Below are positions 1-8,544 of a stretch of DNA of 64,000 bases, one piece after another. Positions within the stretch are counted from its first letter, which is position 1, and every line of letters begins with the position of its first letter. The notes below the pieces were generated by a model. The model was not told the origin of the DNA, did not search any database, and was given only the letters and a program-made list of their open reading frames with translations. The DNA is taken from NCBI GenBank assembly GCA_030425295.1, contig JAUIAT010000008.1, positions 1-64,000 of the forward strand, in the 5' to 3' direction. A program made the translations under genes and the position numbers. This stretch comes from Gammaproteobacteria bacterium. Lineage in GTDB: Bacteria; Pseudomonadota; Gammaproteobacteria; JAUIAT01.

Positions 1-1
1 T

Positions 2-109
2 AAGGACGAATTACAACAGTATTTAATTTACTATAATAACTATCGTCCTCATCAAGGTTTAAACAATCAAATTCCTAAAAATTTTAGGGATAATTTGTCA
101 ACGAATTAG
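2..109 (+). mobile_element. C-terminal fragment of an rve-type (IS3/IS481-like) transposase
   Basis: An open frame enters from the window edge and ends at TAG (107-109), giving 35 residues. It contains the string YYNNYRPHQGLNNQIP, typical of the C-terminal end of DDE integrase-core transposases (Y-N-x-RPH-x-xL-x-x-x-x-P). Only the tail is visible, so I cannot say whether the element is intact upstream. No terminal inverted repeat is evident just downstream; an R1 palindrome follows at once. Confidence 0.7.
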
Positions 110-118
110 TAAACCTAT

Positions 119-182
119 ACAATCCCGCGGCTTGACCGCGGGATCCATTAAACTAGATTCCGCGATCAAGTCGCGGAATGAC
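119..182. repeat. R1 palindromic repeat pair
   Basis: Two adjacent palindromes: ATCCCGCGGCTTGACCGCGGGAT at 122-144 and a variant with ATTCCGCGA/TCGCGGAAT arms at 157-179, followed by GACGG. The same family recurs at 21184, 29457, 63146, 63256 and, more diverged, at 63444. Such repeats translate as VIPRLDRGI or DPAVKPRDD in coding frames and are common in several host-associated bacteria. Here it is intergenic. Confidence 0.85.
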
Positions 183-274
183 GGTGTTTTCATTTATTTA
201 CTACTGTTAAAGCATATAAGTTGATTATTTAAAACTTAAAACTGGGGTTAAGTTGAAAGTATTTTAAGCAATCA

Positions 275-3200
275 TCAGGATGTCTGCATTCTTCGCGGTA
301 GTTCATCCATGGGATTTTGGTTTTGTGGGTTAACCCTATAAAATGCTAATTTATTGGTTATAGGCGTAGGATCTGACTCTTCTTGTCTTTCATCATTACC
401 ATCTATTATTACAACTGGTGTCATCTTTTCAGGAGTTACTTTATTTTTATTGGAATTTAGTTTCCTTGAAATTTTTCGAGAGTAAGTTAATAGCCCAATT
501 GGAGTAATTATGCAGCATGCTCCAAGACAAGAGTATAAAACTGCAGATATCGCGAAACCGCCACCTAAAGCAGATATTAATAATGGTAAGTTTTTGGTAC
601 TTCCATTAGATTTGGCATTAACAACTATTGCAGAGCATTTGGAAGAGACTTTTGCAAAATAGTTACTTATCTCGGTAAATGCGGTTAAATTTCCTGCCGA
701 TAAAGGAGTAATTATTAAAGAGCCATTAGTTTTGTTGTAGTTTAATTGAATCCCTGAAAATTTAAAAATATTATTAGTACAATTTTTAAAATAGAATTCA
801 AATGCTTTACCAGTTACTAATTTTTCATCAATAGGTAGAGGGCAGGGGCAACTTAATACAGGTGGCTGTTCACTCTTTGGTTTAATTTTAACAGGTTGCT
901 TTATAGGAGGGGTTTTCTCATTTTTTATTGTAATTTCAACTTCAACGGTTTTCTTTTCATCGTCATTATCCGGGTTTATTATAGCTAGATTATTTTCGTT
1001 TTTTCTCCATTTTTCTATTTGTTCGCTGGGTCCTGTTATAGAAATTTTCTTGTTATGTTCAGAAATTGTAATTTTTAAATTTGGATATTCATCATGATCA
1101 AGGAAATATTCAAAATAAGTATTAGAGTCTTCAGTAATACTTAATATTAGAGTTGAATTACCATTTAAACCTATTCCTATTTTACTTATATCATCAATGG
1201 GTTGATTGTCTTTGGTGCATGTTGATATTTGGTCTTCATTTACCCTATACTCAAAAGCTCTTATAGACCTTTTATGGTGTACTTCTCCAGTATTAGGATC
1301 AATTTGTTTGATTCCTCCTTGTATAGCGTATATTCCATGGTCATTTATATCATTACAAGTTGGTTCAAATATGAACCCACAGGTTAGGCTAGTTTTATTT
1401 GTGAAAAACGTTGCATAAGATGGGATGTTCTGTCTCTGATATGTCGGGTCGAAATACGAGCAGTAAAAGTCAGATTTATCATCACTAAGCTTATCAATCA
1501 CGTATAGTTTATAGATTTTTTGGTTCTGAGTATTTGGATGCAGTTTCATCCTACTGTAATTTAAACCGTCGAAGTATATATGGTCTTGGTTACCATTAAA
1601 GGTAACAGCTATGTTATGCTCAAATTCACTATTTTGCGGGCCTAATATTTTTAAAGGGATATTAATTGTATAAGTTTCGCCAGCTCTAAGTTTTTGTATT
1701 GTTGGGTGATAATAGTTGAATGATAACTCAAAATCACCATTTTGCTGAACTGAACCTTGGTATAAAACACTTTGAACTCTTCTCTGCTCGCCTTCAAAAC
1801 TTTGGCCATTTATTTCAGTAATTTTATATTGATGAGTGTCTTTTACTTCTTTACCAAGAAAGTTTCCTGTGAATTTCTTGGTATCATCTTCGCTTCGGTG
1901 GTATTCAGTTGTGATTTTTGAAATTGTAATATTTATAGTTTGTTTACCTAAGCTATCATTTATAGAGTAGTTTAATGTTTTATTCCCATGACAGTTTGCG
2001 CTTGTCCATACATAGTCAACGTCGTCTGATCCTTTATGCTGTGGCTGAGCTTCAAATTGATTATTAGTATTATTAAAGCTCCACAGTCTATTTTCATTAG
2101 AGTCCAAATTAGCATAGTAAATGCATTTTTCATCACTTAAATTTAAGGTAATGTTTTGATCTCTGAATGGAGTCTCAAGAGTATAGCTAATTGCACATGG
2201 GAAACCAGCTAAGCAATATTGATTAGGGGCTTCGCTAAAGTAAGTTGCACCAGTAACAAGAGACATATTTTTAAATGCACTTTGTCCTTTGTAATTGGTT
2301 GCCATAATATTTATATCAAAGGTCTCCACTTCTTTGTTCTCTCGTATTCCGGTCAGAAAAGTGCCATTTAATATAATGTTGTTTGGTAAAGTAGTTGTAT
2401 TACTATATTCGTATTGCCTATTGATTCGATTTGGGTTTTCAAAAAACTGACTAACATCAATTTTAATTGGTTGGTTTTGGTTGTATCTATATTTAATATT
2501 ATTTTCGAAAGGTACTGGTGCTAAGGTAGGTTCTATAGTTATATTAGCTTTTATAATTTCTTCTGGGTTAAGGCCGTCATTGATTTTTATAGCAACCTGT
2601 TCAAAACCGTGTTGGTCTGCTGCGCTTATAACAGTAATATCTTTTGATTTTTCTATAACTTCTTGGCTTGGTCCTTTTATCGAGAAATATAGCTCACCTT
2701 TTTCCGTTGTTGCATTTAGTGTTTGAGGTGCAATAAATTCTAGAGTTTGTGGGTGTTCAATTTTAATTTCAAGATATGGGCTTTCAGTATGTATTTCTAT
2801 TGGGAATAATTGGGGGTCGCTATTTTCTTGGAAAATGGTTTCTAATGGCACTGCTATAGCTGGCTTAGATATGATATACCCTGCAACAATTTCTATAGTT
2901 TGGGCTTCGCCATCTGAAGCAGTGAAGGTAAGTGTACAGTTTCCAGGCTTGATTTGTTGCGAAATAGGATCCCATCTAAATGACTCACTAATAAATGGAA
3001 TTGTTTTTGTTTTATTGTTAGGTGTCGAAATCTTTAATTGATAGTTTAGTGGTAAGCCTTCAGGGTCGGTTGCATCAGGCTTATTTAAAGTTGAGTTTGA
3101 AAATGGCAAATAATAAATTTCAGATGTAATATTTTGAACTTGAGGAATTAAAACATTCAAATATGGTGGTTGATTTGGGGCTCGTTGAACTTCAATCTGT

Positions 3201-4840
3201 TTCTGAATGTTTTGCCCATTAGATTCTAATGTAAGTGTTATATTAAATGTAGTTGGGCAATTAGGGGCGCAATAAAACTCCAGAGATTGCATGCATTCAT
3301 ACATGTCAACGGATGAATTTTTTGTGCAATTGTTTGATATAAAATGTCCGTGTTCTGGTGCAAAAGATAAAGTGGAATTTCCATTGTAATTGATTGGTAA
3401 AGCCACAATTGGTGTTTTCTCATCAGAAGAAAAAATCTTAGTTTTTGTGTTAGCCGAATATAATGGTAACACTCGTGAAGCAGCTACAAATGGGTTAAGG
3501 CAGAAATTTTGAATTTGAGGAGGAGTTCCAAATAGAACTTGATAGCATTCGTTTCCAGCTCGCACCGCCATTACAGCTTGATTGCCAGGAGTAACTGGTT
3601 TTGTGTTTATTTGTTTATTATATGAGAAACTAGAGGTTGTTAATTCTTTGATCCATAGATTTGTAGTGCTAGGGGTTGTTTCATCTGAGCTAAGATAAGG
3701 CATAATAAATGTATTTGTATCGTTGGGGTCGCTTTTAATAAGAGTTCCGCTAACTTCTCTATTATCATTTACAAGCTCCATGCTTATCTCATCATTATCT
3801 AAGTTAGTAGTTTCTAGTTTGAAGCGACCAGATTTTCCCCATAGATGCGTTAATGTGCTTGGAGTATTTGGAATATGTGCTGGACCTCTCATGACGCCAA
3901 TTCCCCAGTCAGGAAGCTCTCCTGAAGGTGTAGCAATTGGTGCTAGCTCAAAGTCACTGCCATCTAAGTATCTTGAAAAGGCTACCCTAGAATTCTCCGT
4001 GCTAGGCGTATCAAAAGTATAATAAATTGAGAAGTAATCTTTGTAAGTTGAGGAAGGGTGAAATAAAGCAAATTGAAACCTGCCATGGTGGTTTGAGTTT
4101 GGTAATTCTGTACTGATTTCTTTTTTGTTGCTAGATGATATTTTCAGTTGATTTATAGAAAGTTTTTTCCCGTATATTTTATTTGAGAATCTATCATCAA
4201 TGATAGGTCTTAGTCTGGCAGCAGTATATATATTATTTTTTAATGTAACTACACTTTTAGATTCAAAGAATACTTTATCCTGACCGCTAAACAAGGTTTC
4301 AGTGGGCCCTTGGTTGAGCTGATTATTCTCATCAATAATAAATGGAATAGCTGTAATATTGTTTCCATGATCAAATGTAACTAGCCCAGTATTATTAATA
4401 GTAACAACATAAGGGTTATCTAATTTAGAGTTATTACTATAATAAAATGATTGCTCTGAAATTAACTCATTATATTCAGGAGAGGTCATTTTATACATAA
4501 TTTCATGAGTGCAGTTATTAGGTTCAAAGCATGTTTCCCTAGCCCAAAATGAAAGAATATTTTCTCCCCACTCCATTTGCACTGAATTTGTATCAATGTC
4601 GAATTCTGTGGCTCTATTTGATAGATTTGTTGTTTTGGCGAAAGGATTTGCATTTGCCCCTTTGTTTTGGATTATTGCCGCTACAACAAATAAAATGCCT
4701 AAAGCCTCAGCTAGATTGCTTTCAGAAAGCAGCTTATAAAAATACAAAAATAGGGTTGGAATGCTGCTAAGTAGATTATTTGATTCTTGATTAGTCTCAG
4801 TGGGTGTGAAGTAATTTTCGTTTTTACGTGACTTGTCCAT
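275..4840 (-). CDS. Giant membrane-anchored protein with cadherin/Ig-like repeats
   Basis: A 1521-residue protein. I chose ATG at 4840 (MDKSRKNENY) because AAAGGA lies 6 nt upstream; the frame also opens at a TTG at 4876 without a Shine-Dalgarno. Residues about 20-65 hold a long hydrophobic stretch ending GANANP, which could be a signal peptide or anchor. Residues about 1418-1452 form a second membrane span, followed by a basic stop-transfer RKISRKL and a tail of about 70 residues. The middle is rich in beta-type sequence. Around residue 588 there is PDATDPEGLPLNYQL, the pattern of cadherin-like/dystroglycan-type domains, and similar weaker blocks flank it. Many cysteines suggest an exported ectodomain. 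No enzymatic motif is recognised. Inference: a type I surface or vacuole-facing adhesin-like protein. It stands alone, downstream of the transposase remnant. Confidence 0.75.
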   Translation of the reverse strand: MDKSRKNENYFTPTETNQESNNLLSSIPTLFLYFYKLLSESNLAEALGILFVVAAIIQNKGANANPFAKTTNLSNRATEFDIDTNSVQMEWGENILSFWARETCFEPNNCTHEIMYKMTSPEYNELISEQSFYYSNNSKLDNPYVVTINNTGLVTFDHGNNITAIPFIIDENNQLNQGPTETLFSGQDKVFFESKSVVTLKNNIYTAARLRPIIDDRFSNKIYGKKLSINQLKISSSNKKEISTELPNSNHHGRFQFALFHPSSTYKDYFSIYYTFDTPSTENSRVAFSRYLDGSDFELAPIATPSGELPDWGIGVMRGPAHIPNTPSTLTHLWGKSGRFKLETTNLDNDEISMELVNDNREVSGTLIKSDPNDTNTFIMPYLSSDETTPSTTNLWIKELTTSSFSYNKQINTKPVTPGNQAVMAVRAGNECYQVLFGTPPQIQNFCLNPFVAASRVLPLYSANTKTKIFSSDEKTPIVALPINYNGNSTLSFAPEHGHFISNNCTKNSSVDMYECMQSLEFYCAPNCPTTFNITLTLESNGQNIQKQIEVQRAPNQPPYLNVLIPQVQNITSEIYYLPFSNSTLNKPDATDPEGLPLNYQLKISTPNNKTKTIPFISESFRWDPISQQIKPGNCTLTFTASDGEAQTIEIVAGYIISKPAIAVPLETIFQENSDPQLFPIEIHTESPYLEIKIEHPQTLEFIAPQTLNATTEKGELYFSIKGPSQEVIEKSKDITVISAADQHGFEQVAIKINDGLNPEEIIKANITIEPTLAPVPFENNIKYRYNQNQPIKIDVSQFFENPNRINRQYEYSNTTTLPNNIILNGTFLTGIRENKEVETFDINIMATNYKGQSAFKNMSLVTGATYFSEAPNQYCLAGFPCAISYTLETPFRDQNITLNLSDEKCIYYANLDSNENRLWSFNNTNNQFEAQPQHKGSDDVDYVWTSANCHGNKTLNYSINDSLGKQTINITISKITTEYHRSEDDTKKFTGNFLGKEVKDTHQYKITEINGQSFEGEQRRVQSVLYQGSVQQNGDFELSFNYYHPTIQKLRAGETYTINIPLKILGPQNSEFEHNIAVTFNGNQDHIYFDGLNYSRMKLHPNTQNQKIYKLYVIDKLSDDKSDFYCSYFDPTYQRQNIPSYATFFTNKTSLTCGFIFEPTCNDINDHGIYAIQGGIKQIDPNTGEVHHKRSIRAFEYRVNEDQISTCTKDNQPIDDISKIGIGLNGNSTLILSITEDSNTYFEYFLDHDEYPNLKITISEHNKKISITGPSEQIEKWRKNENNLAIINPDNDDEKKTVEVEITIKNEKTPPIKQPVKIKPKSEQPPVLSCPCPLPIDEKLVTGKAFEFYFKNCTNNIFKFSGIQLNYNKTNGSLIITPLSAGNLTAFTEISNYFAKVSSKCSAIVVNAKSNGSTKNLPLLISALGGGFAISAVLYSCLGACCIITPIGLLTYSRKISRKLNSNKNKVTPEKMTPVVIIDGNDERQEESDPTPITNKLAFYRVNPQNQNPMDELPRRMQTS

Positions 4841-4929
4841 TGCGATTCCTTTAATTTTTGTAAAAAAATTGATCAAAAATATGATCGAATTTTAATCAAA
4901 AATTAATAAAAAGTCAAATGAAGGTGTTA

Positions 4930-4959
4930 GGGGCTGTTGACAATTGGTCTTACAGACCC
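4930..4959. repeat. R3 30-bp TA-flanked repeat
   Basis: GGGGCTGTTGACAATTGGTC followed by TTACAGACCC, flanked on both sides by TA (4928-4929, 4960-4961). The ends are near inverted repeats (GGGGCTGT/ACAGACCC). An almost identical full copy is at 61308-61337 and a diverged one at 35010-35037; half copies occur at 43474, 43951-43974, 44871-44900, 52624 and 55915. TA flanks fit the target of IS630/Tc1-type transposition; the origin is inference. Confidence 0.75.
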
Positions 4960-5042
4960 TATAAATTGCATCTTAATATTATTTCTTTATCTAGAAAGTC
5001 ATTGGAAATATTCCTTGTAAAAAAATCTGTTATGACTTGGGT

Positions 5043-5855
5043 TCAGGAAATAAAGCAACAGCTATTTTTTCCTTCGGATTGTTTGTGATTATGTTTGTAT
5101 TCTTCTTTATTTGAGTTAGAAAAGCTTGCTACAAATCCTTTACCTGCGACATAAGGTTTATATGCCACATATTTGACTCTCCCAATATGCGTCACCTCAA
5201 TATCTGTATCCAAACTGCTACCCCATATATCTGGGTAAAGAAGTTTTGCTTCGAAATTTAAAAACTTTGGTAGGGTGACTTCTGAAAAGTCTTGAGCGTT
5301 AAGTTTTTCTTTCAGTATTTCTAAAGAAACTATTTCTTTAGATTCAATATTGCTTTCGGCTAAAATATAAGCTAATTGGAAGATTGTTATTACGAATTCA
5401 TGGCAAGCAATTTCTTTTTCAGGGCTTATGAAAAAGTTGTTATTTATGAGATTATCTACAGAAATTTCTTTTTTTTCCTTTTTATCTCTGCTCTTCTTAT
5501 AAAGTCCATCAACATAGACTGCATCCATTTTAAGCGGCAAAGACTCTGCAAAACTTGCAAGTGTAAGAGCGATATCTACGGCTTTTTTATTTGAGGCTCG
5601 ATATATGTTGAATTTGCCGTTATATAGGTCAGTTTTTTTTAATGTAGCAATTTTGGGGGAAGAATTTTCATCTTCATTTAAAAATGTAATATGCTGTACA
5701 CAGATTGTATTTGAGGTGGGGTTTTCTTTAACTGCCAACATAGCATGATGGTCTGGAGTGTTTCTTCTTTCTTTCAAAGAAACTTCTCTAATTATTATAT
5801 CTCCTGCCTTAACTCGCTTGGACAGGGGGATTGCGTTGTCGGAGAAGTAGTACAT
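5043..5855 (-). CDS. Permuted papain-fold (NlpC/P60- or LRAT-like) protein with C-terminal CaaX box
   Basis: 270 residues. Residues 17-22 (AGDIII), His36-His37 in PDHHAMLAV and Cys151 in EIACHEFVI are in the order seen in circularly permuted NlpC/P60 (YiiX-like) and LRAT-type enzymes: GD motif, then His, then Cys at the start of a helix. A YRAS...A..IALTLA stretch between them also fits. The protein ends CCFIS, so the last four residues (C-F-I-S) form a CaaX prenylation box. No signal peptide or membrane span is seen. The ATG at 5855 lacks a clear ribosome site. A different frame with GAGG and ATG opens at 5971 and overlaps it, so the N-terminus may be longer if one nucleotide is missing near 5860. 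Inference: host-directed effector with amidase, protease or acyltransferase chemistry. Isolated, with an R3 repeat downstream. Confidence 0.65.
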   Translation of the reverse strand: MYYFSDNAIPLSKRVKAGDIIIREVSLKERRNTPDHHAMLAVKENPTSNTICVQHITFLNEDENSSPKIATLKKTDLYNGKFNIYRASNKKAVDIALTLASFAESLPLKMDAVYVDGLYKKSRDKKEKKEISVDNLINNNFFISPEKEIACHEFVITIFQLAYILAESNIESKEIVSLEILKEKLNAQDFSEVTLPKFLNFEAKLLYPDIWGSSLDTDIEVTHIGRVKYVAYKPYVAGKGFVASFSNSNKEEYKHNHKQSEGKNSCCFIS

Positions 5856-6070
5856 CCAAAAGCTCTGGTGACTAAAATTTGATCCATTATGCCATTACTA
5901 GATATTTTGTTCAAGTTTTGATCGCTAGGACTGCCATTGCAAGATTTCTTAATGTGATGAATAGCTATCATTTGCCTCTTTTTATTTGAAATTGCAGGAG
6001 ATGCGGTTGCATGTAGCTTAAATAGTGGATATTATTTGCTTAATTTCATTAGAAAACATAGAGTTATTCC

Positions 6071-6847
6071 GTGAATAGACAAGATGATTTATCAGCAGAA
6101 ATCGCCAAAAGATTAATGGAGCGTCTTGAGTGGATCAAGATAAATCCGGAAGTAATTATTGATCTTGGCTGTGGAAGTAGCGAAGATATAAAGCTTCTAC
6201 AGAATCGATATCCTGGCGCTGTAGTTATAGGTTGTGATAAGTCTAATCGCTCAGTAGGAATAAGAGCAAATGCAGAAGCTTTGCCATTTGCCTCAGGCTC
6301 AGTTGATTTTATTTATTCTAATATGATGCTGCCATGGGTTGTTGATCCACAGTGTGTTTTCAATGAAGTTAGACGTGTTTTAAAGCCAAATGGGTTATTC
6401 TTTTTTGCCAGCCTTGGACCTGATACCTTGCGCGAGGCTAGGTTAGCTTGGGCACAAGTTGATTCTCATAAACATATAAATGACTTTGAAGATATGCACA
6501 ATATTGGTGATATGCTGGCAAAAGCAGGGCTAGTTGACCCGGTGGTTGATACTGAATGGCTCACCGCAACTTATAGTAATCCTATTTACTTATTAGAAGA
6601 ACTTAAGCAAGCTGGCAGCTACATTCTGGATAGGACTCAAAAGGGAACGACTAGCAGATCAGCTTTAAATAAATTCAAATCAAGTTATGAAACTTTAATA
6701 GAAGATAACGAGGCTCGTTATCCTGCAACCTTTGAAATAATCTATGGCCATGCTTGGGGCAACAATATGCCTGCATATTCTCAGGAAGGCAATGAAACAA
6801 GTATTTCGCTTGAGGCGTTACGCCGTAATTTAAGGCGGTTAGATTAG
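6071..6847 (+). CDS. bioC: Malonyl-ACP O-methyltransferase BioC-like
   Basis: 258-residue class I SAM methyltransferase. Motif I is VIIDLGCGSS (residues about 28-37), followed by an acidic VIGCDKS, then ANAEALPFASGSVDFIYSNM and a motif III region RRVLKPNGLFFFASLGPDTL. The FGPDTL-type block and the late YGHAWG are characteristic of BioC, which methylates malonyl-ACP to prime pimelate synthesis for biotin. The start is GTG at 6071; a stop lies in frame just upstream. Compared with typical BioC it lacks about 15-20 N-terminal residues (the AAxxYDxxAxLQ segment). No other biotin gene is adjacent, so function rests on motifs; another SAM methyltransferase role is possible. Confidence 0.75.
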   Translation: MNRQDDLSAEIAKRLMERLEWIKINPEVIIDLGCGSSEDIKLLQNRYPGAVVIGCDKSNRSVGIRANAEALPFASGSVDFIYSNMMLPWVVDPQCVFNEVRRVLKPNGLFFFASLGPDTLREARLAWAQVDSHKHINDFEDMHNIGDMLAKAGLVDPVVDTEWLTATYSNPIYLLEELKQAGSYILDRTQKGTTSRSALNKFKSSYETLIEDNEARYPATFEIIYGHAWGNNMPAYSQEGNETSISLEALRRNLRRLD

Positions 6848-6864
6848 TGGCTATTTAACAGGCC

Positions 6865-7263
6865 TTAGTTCTGACATTCTTTATTTAAATAATCTGCAAA
6901 CAGAGTATTCAAAGTTTCTCTGTCTGTATCAGCTTGTATACATATATATTTTGATTGGTCAGGCTTTGGCATGCGTACAATGTTAGATAATCCGCTAGCA
7001 TTTGCTTTCAAAGACGCACTTCCATCGCCCTTACAGTATTCAACATGTTTAGCTGCTTGTGCCTGGCATATTTGATTGCGAGCTTCCTTATTTTCACTTA
7101 ATTCAGCTAAGATATTGGCGAGAGATAAGTGCTGCTTGGGGCAGGTATATTGGAGCATAACTCCTTTAATTGAACTAACCATGTTGCAGAAGTTATTAGC
7201 AGCTAAACTATTGGTGGAAACTAAAAATAAAATGCAGAAGGATAATCTGGAAATGATTTTCAT
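6865..7263 (-). CDS. Small secreted cysteine-containing protein
   Basis: 132 residues from ATG at 7263, preceded by GGGAGGAAAGCTT, a strong Shine-Dalgarno; an in-frame ATG at 7278 lies inside that region and is less likely. A clear signal peptide (MKIISRLSFCILFLVSTNSLA) is followed by a mature part with six cysteines (NFC, YTC, QIC, EYC, YIC, KEC), suggesting disulfides in the periplasm or outside. No known domain is recognised. It converges on the bioC-like gene with 17 bp between stop codons. Confidence 0.7.
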   Translation of the reverse strand: MKIISRLSFCILFLVSTNSLAANNFCNMVSSIKGVMLQYTCPKQHLSLANILAELSENKEARNQICQAQAAKHVEYCKGDGSASLKANASGLSNIVRMPKPDQSKYICIQADTDRETLNTLFADYLNKECQN

Positions 7264-7360
7264 AAGCTTTCCTCCCATTTTTGTCGGTGAGGTTATAAGT
7301 CACAACTAAAAGTATAGTGCAATTTGAAGGTAACACAATTGAATTATACTTTTCTTAATT

Positions 7361-7497
7361 TCTCGACTGCGCGCGAGATGACAACTATAGTTCTTGAGAT
7401 GGTAAATTAGAAAATCGTGATAACCTAGGCGGTGAAAATTGTTACGCAGTTATTTGTTACGTGAGTTTTAGTTAACTGTGCGAATTTAGATGCGTGT
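7361..7497. repeat. Intergenic repeat: partial R2 plus diverged copy of the 43.5-kb element arm
   Basis: TCTCGACTGCGCGCGAGATGAC (7361-7382) is an R2-type hairpin. The next 115 bases (7381-7497) align, in inverted orientation, with 43489-43612: shared blocks include ACTATAGTTCTTGA, GTAAATTAG, GTGATA.CCT, CGGTGAAA.TTGTTACG and AATTTAGATGCGT. This accounts for most of the gene-free stretch between the secreted protein and potD. Confidence 0.65.
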
Positions 7498-7512
7498 GAT
7501 TTTATTTAACGG

Positions 7513-8544
7513 CTAAAGCCCAAGTTTAAGTCGTTCCCAGTACTTGCCATAAATCAGTCTAGCTTTGCCTAAGTCTTTTTGAATTACCATGCGGTTGATG
7601 ACGCTTTCTGGTGGATTAAGCGTTTTGCTTTCGCGCATGGTTTTAGGCATAAGTTTGATTGCCGCCGAATTTGGTGAAGAATAGCCTTCTCGGATTGCGA
7701 TTTCTGCAGCGATATCTGGACGCATCAGGAAATTAACAAATTTATAAGCCCCTTCCGGGTTTGGTGAATTAATGGGTATTGCAGTGCAGTCAATCCAGAA
7801 AGTTAAAGGATTTTTTGGAAAGATAAATTTTATGTGCGGGTTATGTCGCATCGAGCGAAACATATCTCCATTCCACCCCATTCCAATGGTGGCATCTTCG
7901 CCTATGAAAGCTTCCTGTGCAGCATCTGTCCTGAATAATTTAATATTAGGTAATAGTTTGCGAAGTAGTTCATATGCTTGTTTTATATGATCTGGGTCAG
8001 TGTCATTGAGTGGATAGCCAAGAACTGAAAAAGCCATAGAAAAGACTTCTTGCATATCATCTAAAATTAATAATTGGTTTTTATATTTTGGAAGCCATAA
8101 AGCTTGCCAGCTCGTTATATTTTTAGGATTGTGATATTTGTCATTAACAATTATGCCTGTCGTTCCCCAAAAATAAGGAATGCTGTAATCCATCATCGGG
8201 TCGACACTATGTTGAAGCAAAGCATTATTTATATTTTTTATATTGGGTAGTTTTGAGTGATCTAGCTTTCTAATTAAGTGTTCATTTTTCATGCGAGTCA
8301 CGTAGCTGCTGCTAGGAAATATAACGTCATAATAACTTTTTGGCACTGTTTTTAATTTTATATAAAGAACAGAGTTGCTGTCATATTCAGAAAGGTTTAC
8401 ATGAATGCCCGTTTCAGCTTCAAATTTGCGCAATATTTCCTTGGGAATATAGTTCCCCCAGCAATAAATATTAATCTGAGATTTCTGGGCAAAGGCGTTA
8501 GTGCTTAAAACTATTAGGAGTAAGGAAAAAAGTCTTTTTATCAT
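7513..8544 (-). CDS. potD: Spermidine/putrescine ABC transporter, periplasmic binding protein
   Basis: 343 residues with a signal peptide (LLLIVLSTNAFA) and then the PotD/PotF-type mature start INIYCWGNYIPKEILRKFE. Other family blocks are YDVIFPSSSYVTRM, IPYFWGTTGIIVN, IGMGWNGD, and NSPNPEGAYKFVNFLMRP near the end. It would bind polyamines in the periplasm and deliver them to PotBC. ATG at 8544 has AGGAG 6-7 nt upstream and overlaps the potC stop by 4 nt (ATGA), indicating translational coupling as the last gene of potABCD. Length is normal for the family. Putrescine versus spermidine preference cannot be judged here. Confidence 0.95.
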   Translation of the reverse strand: MIKRLFSLLLIVLSTNAFAQKSQINIYCWGNYIPKEILRKFEAETGIHVNLSEYDSNSVLYIKLKTVPKSYYDVIFPSSSYVTRMKNEHLIRKLDHSKLPNIKNINNALLQHSVDPMMDYSIPYFWGTTGIIVNDKYHNPKNITSWQALWLPKYKNQLLILDDMQEVFSMAFSVLGYPLNDTDPDHIKQAYELLRKLLPNIKLFRTDAAQEAFIGEDATIGMGWNGDMFRSMRHNPHIKFIFPKNPLTFWIDCTAIPINSPNPEGAYKFVNFLMRPDIAAEIAIREGYSSPNSAAIKLMPKTMRESKTLNPPESVINRMVIQKDLGKARLIYGKYWERLKLGL

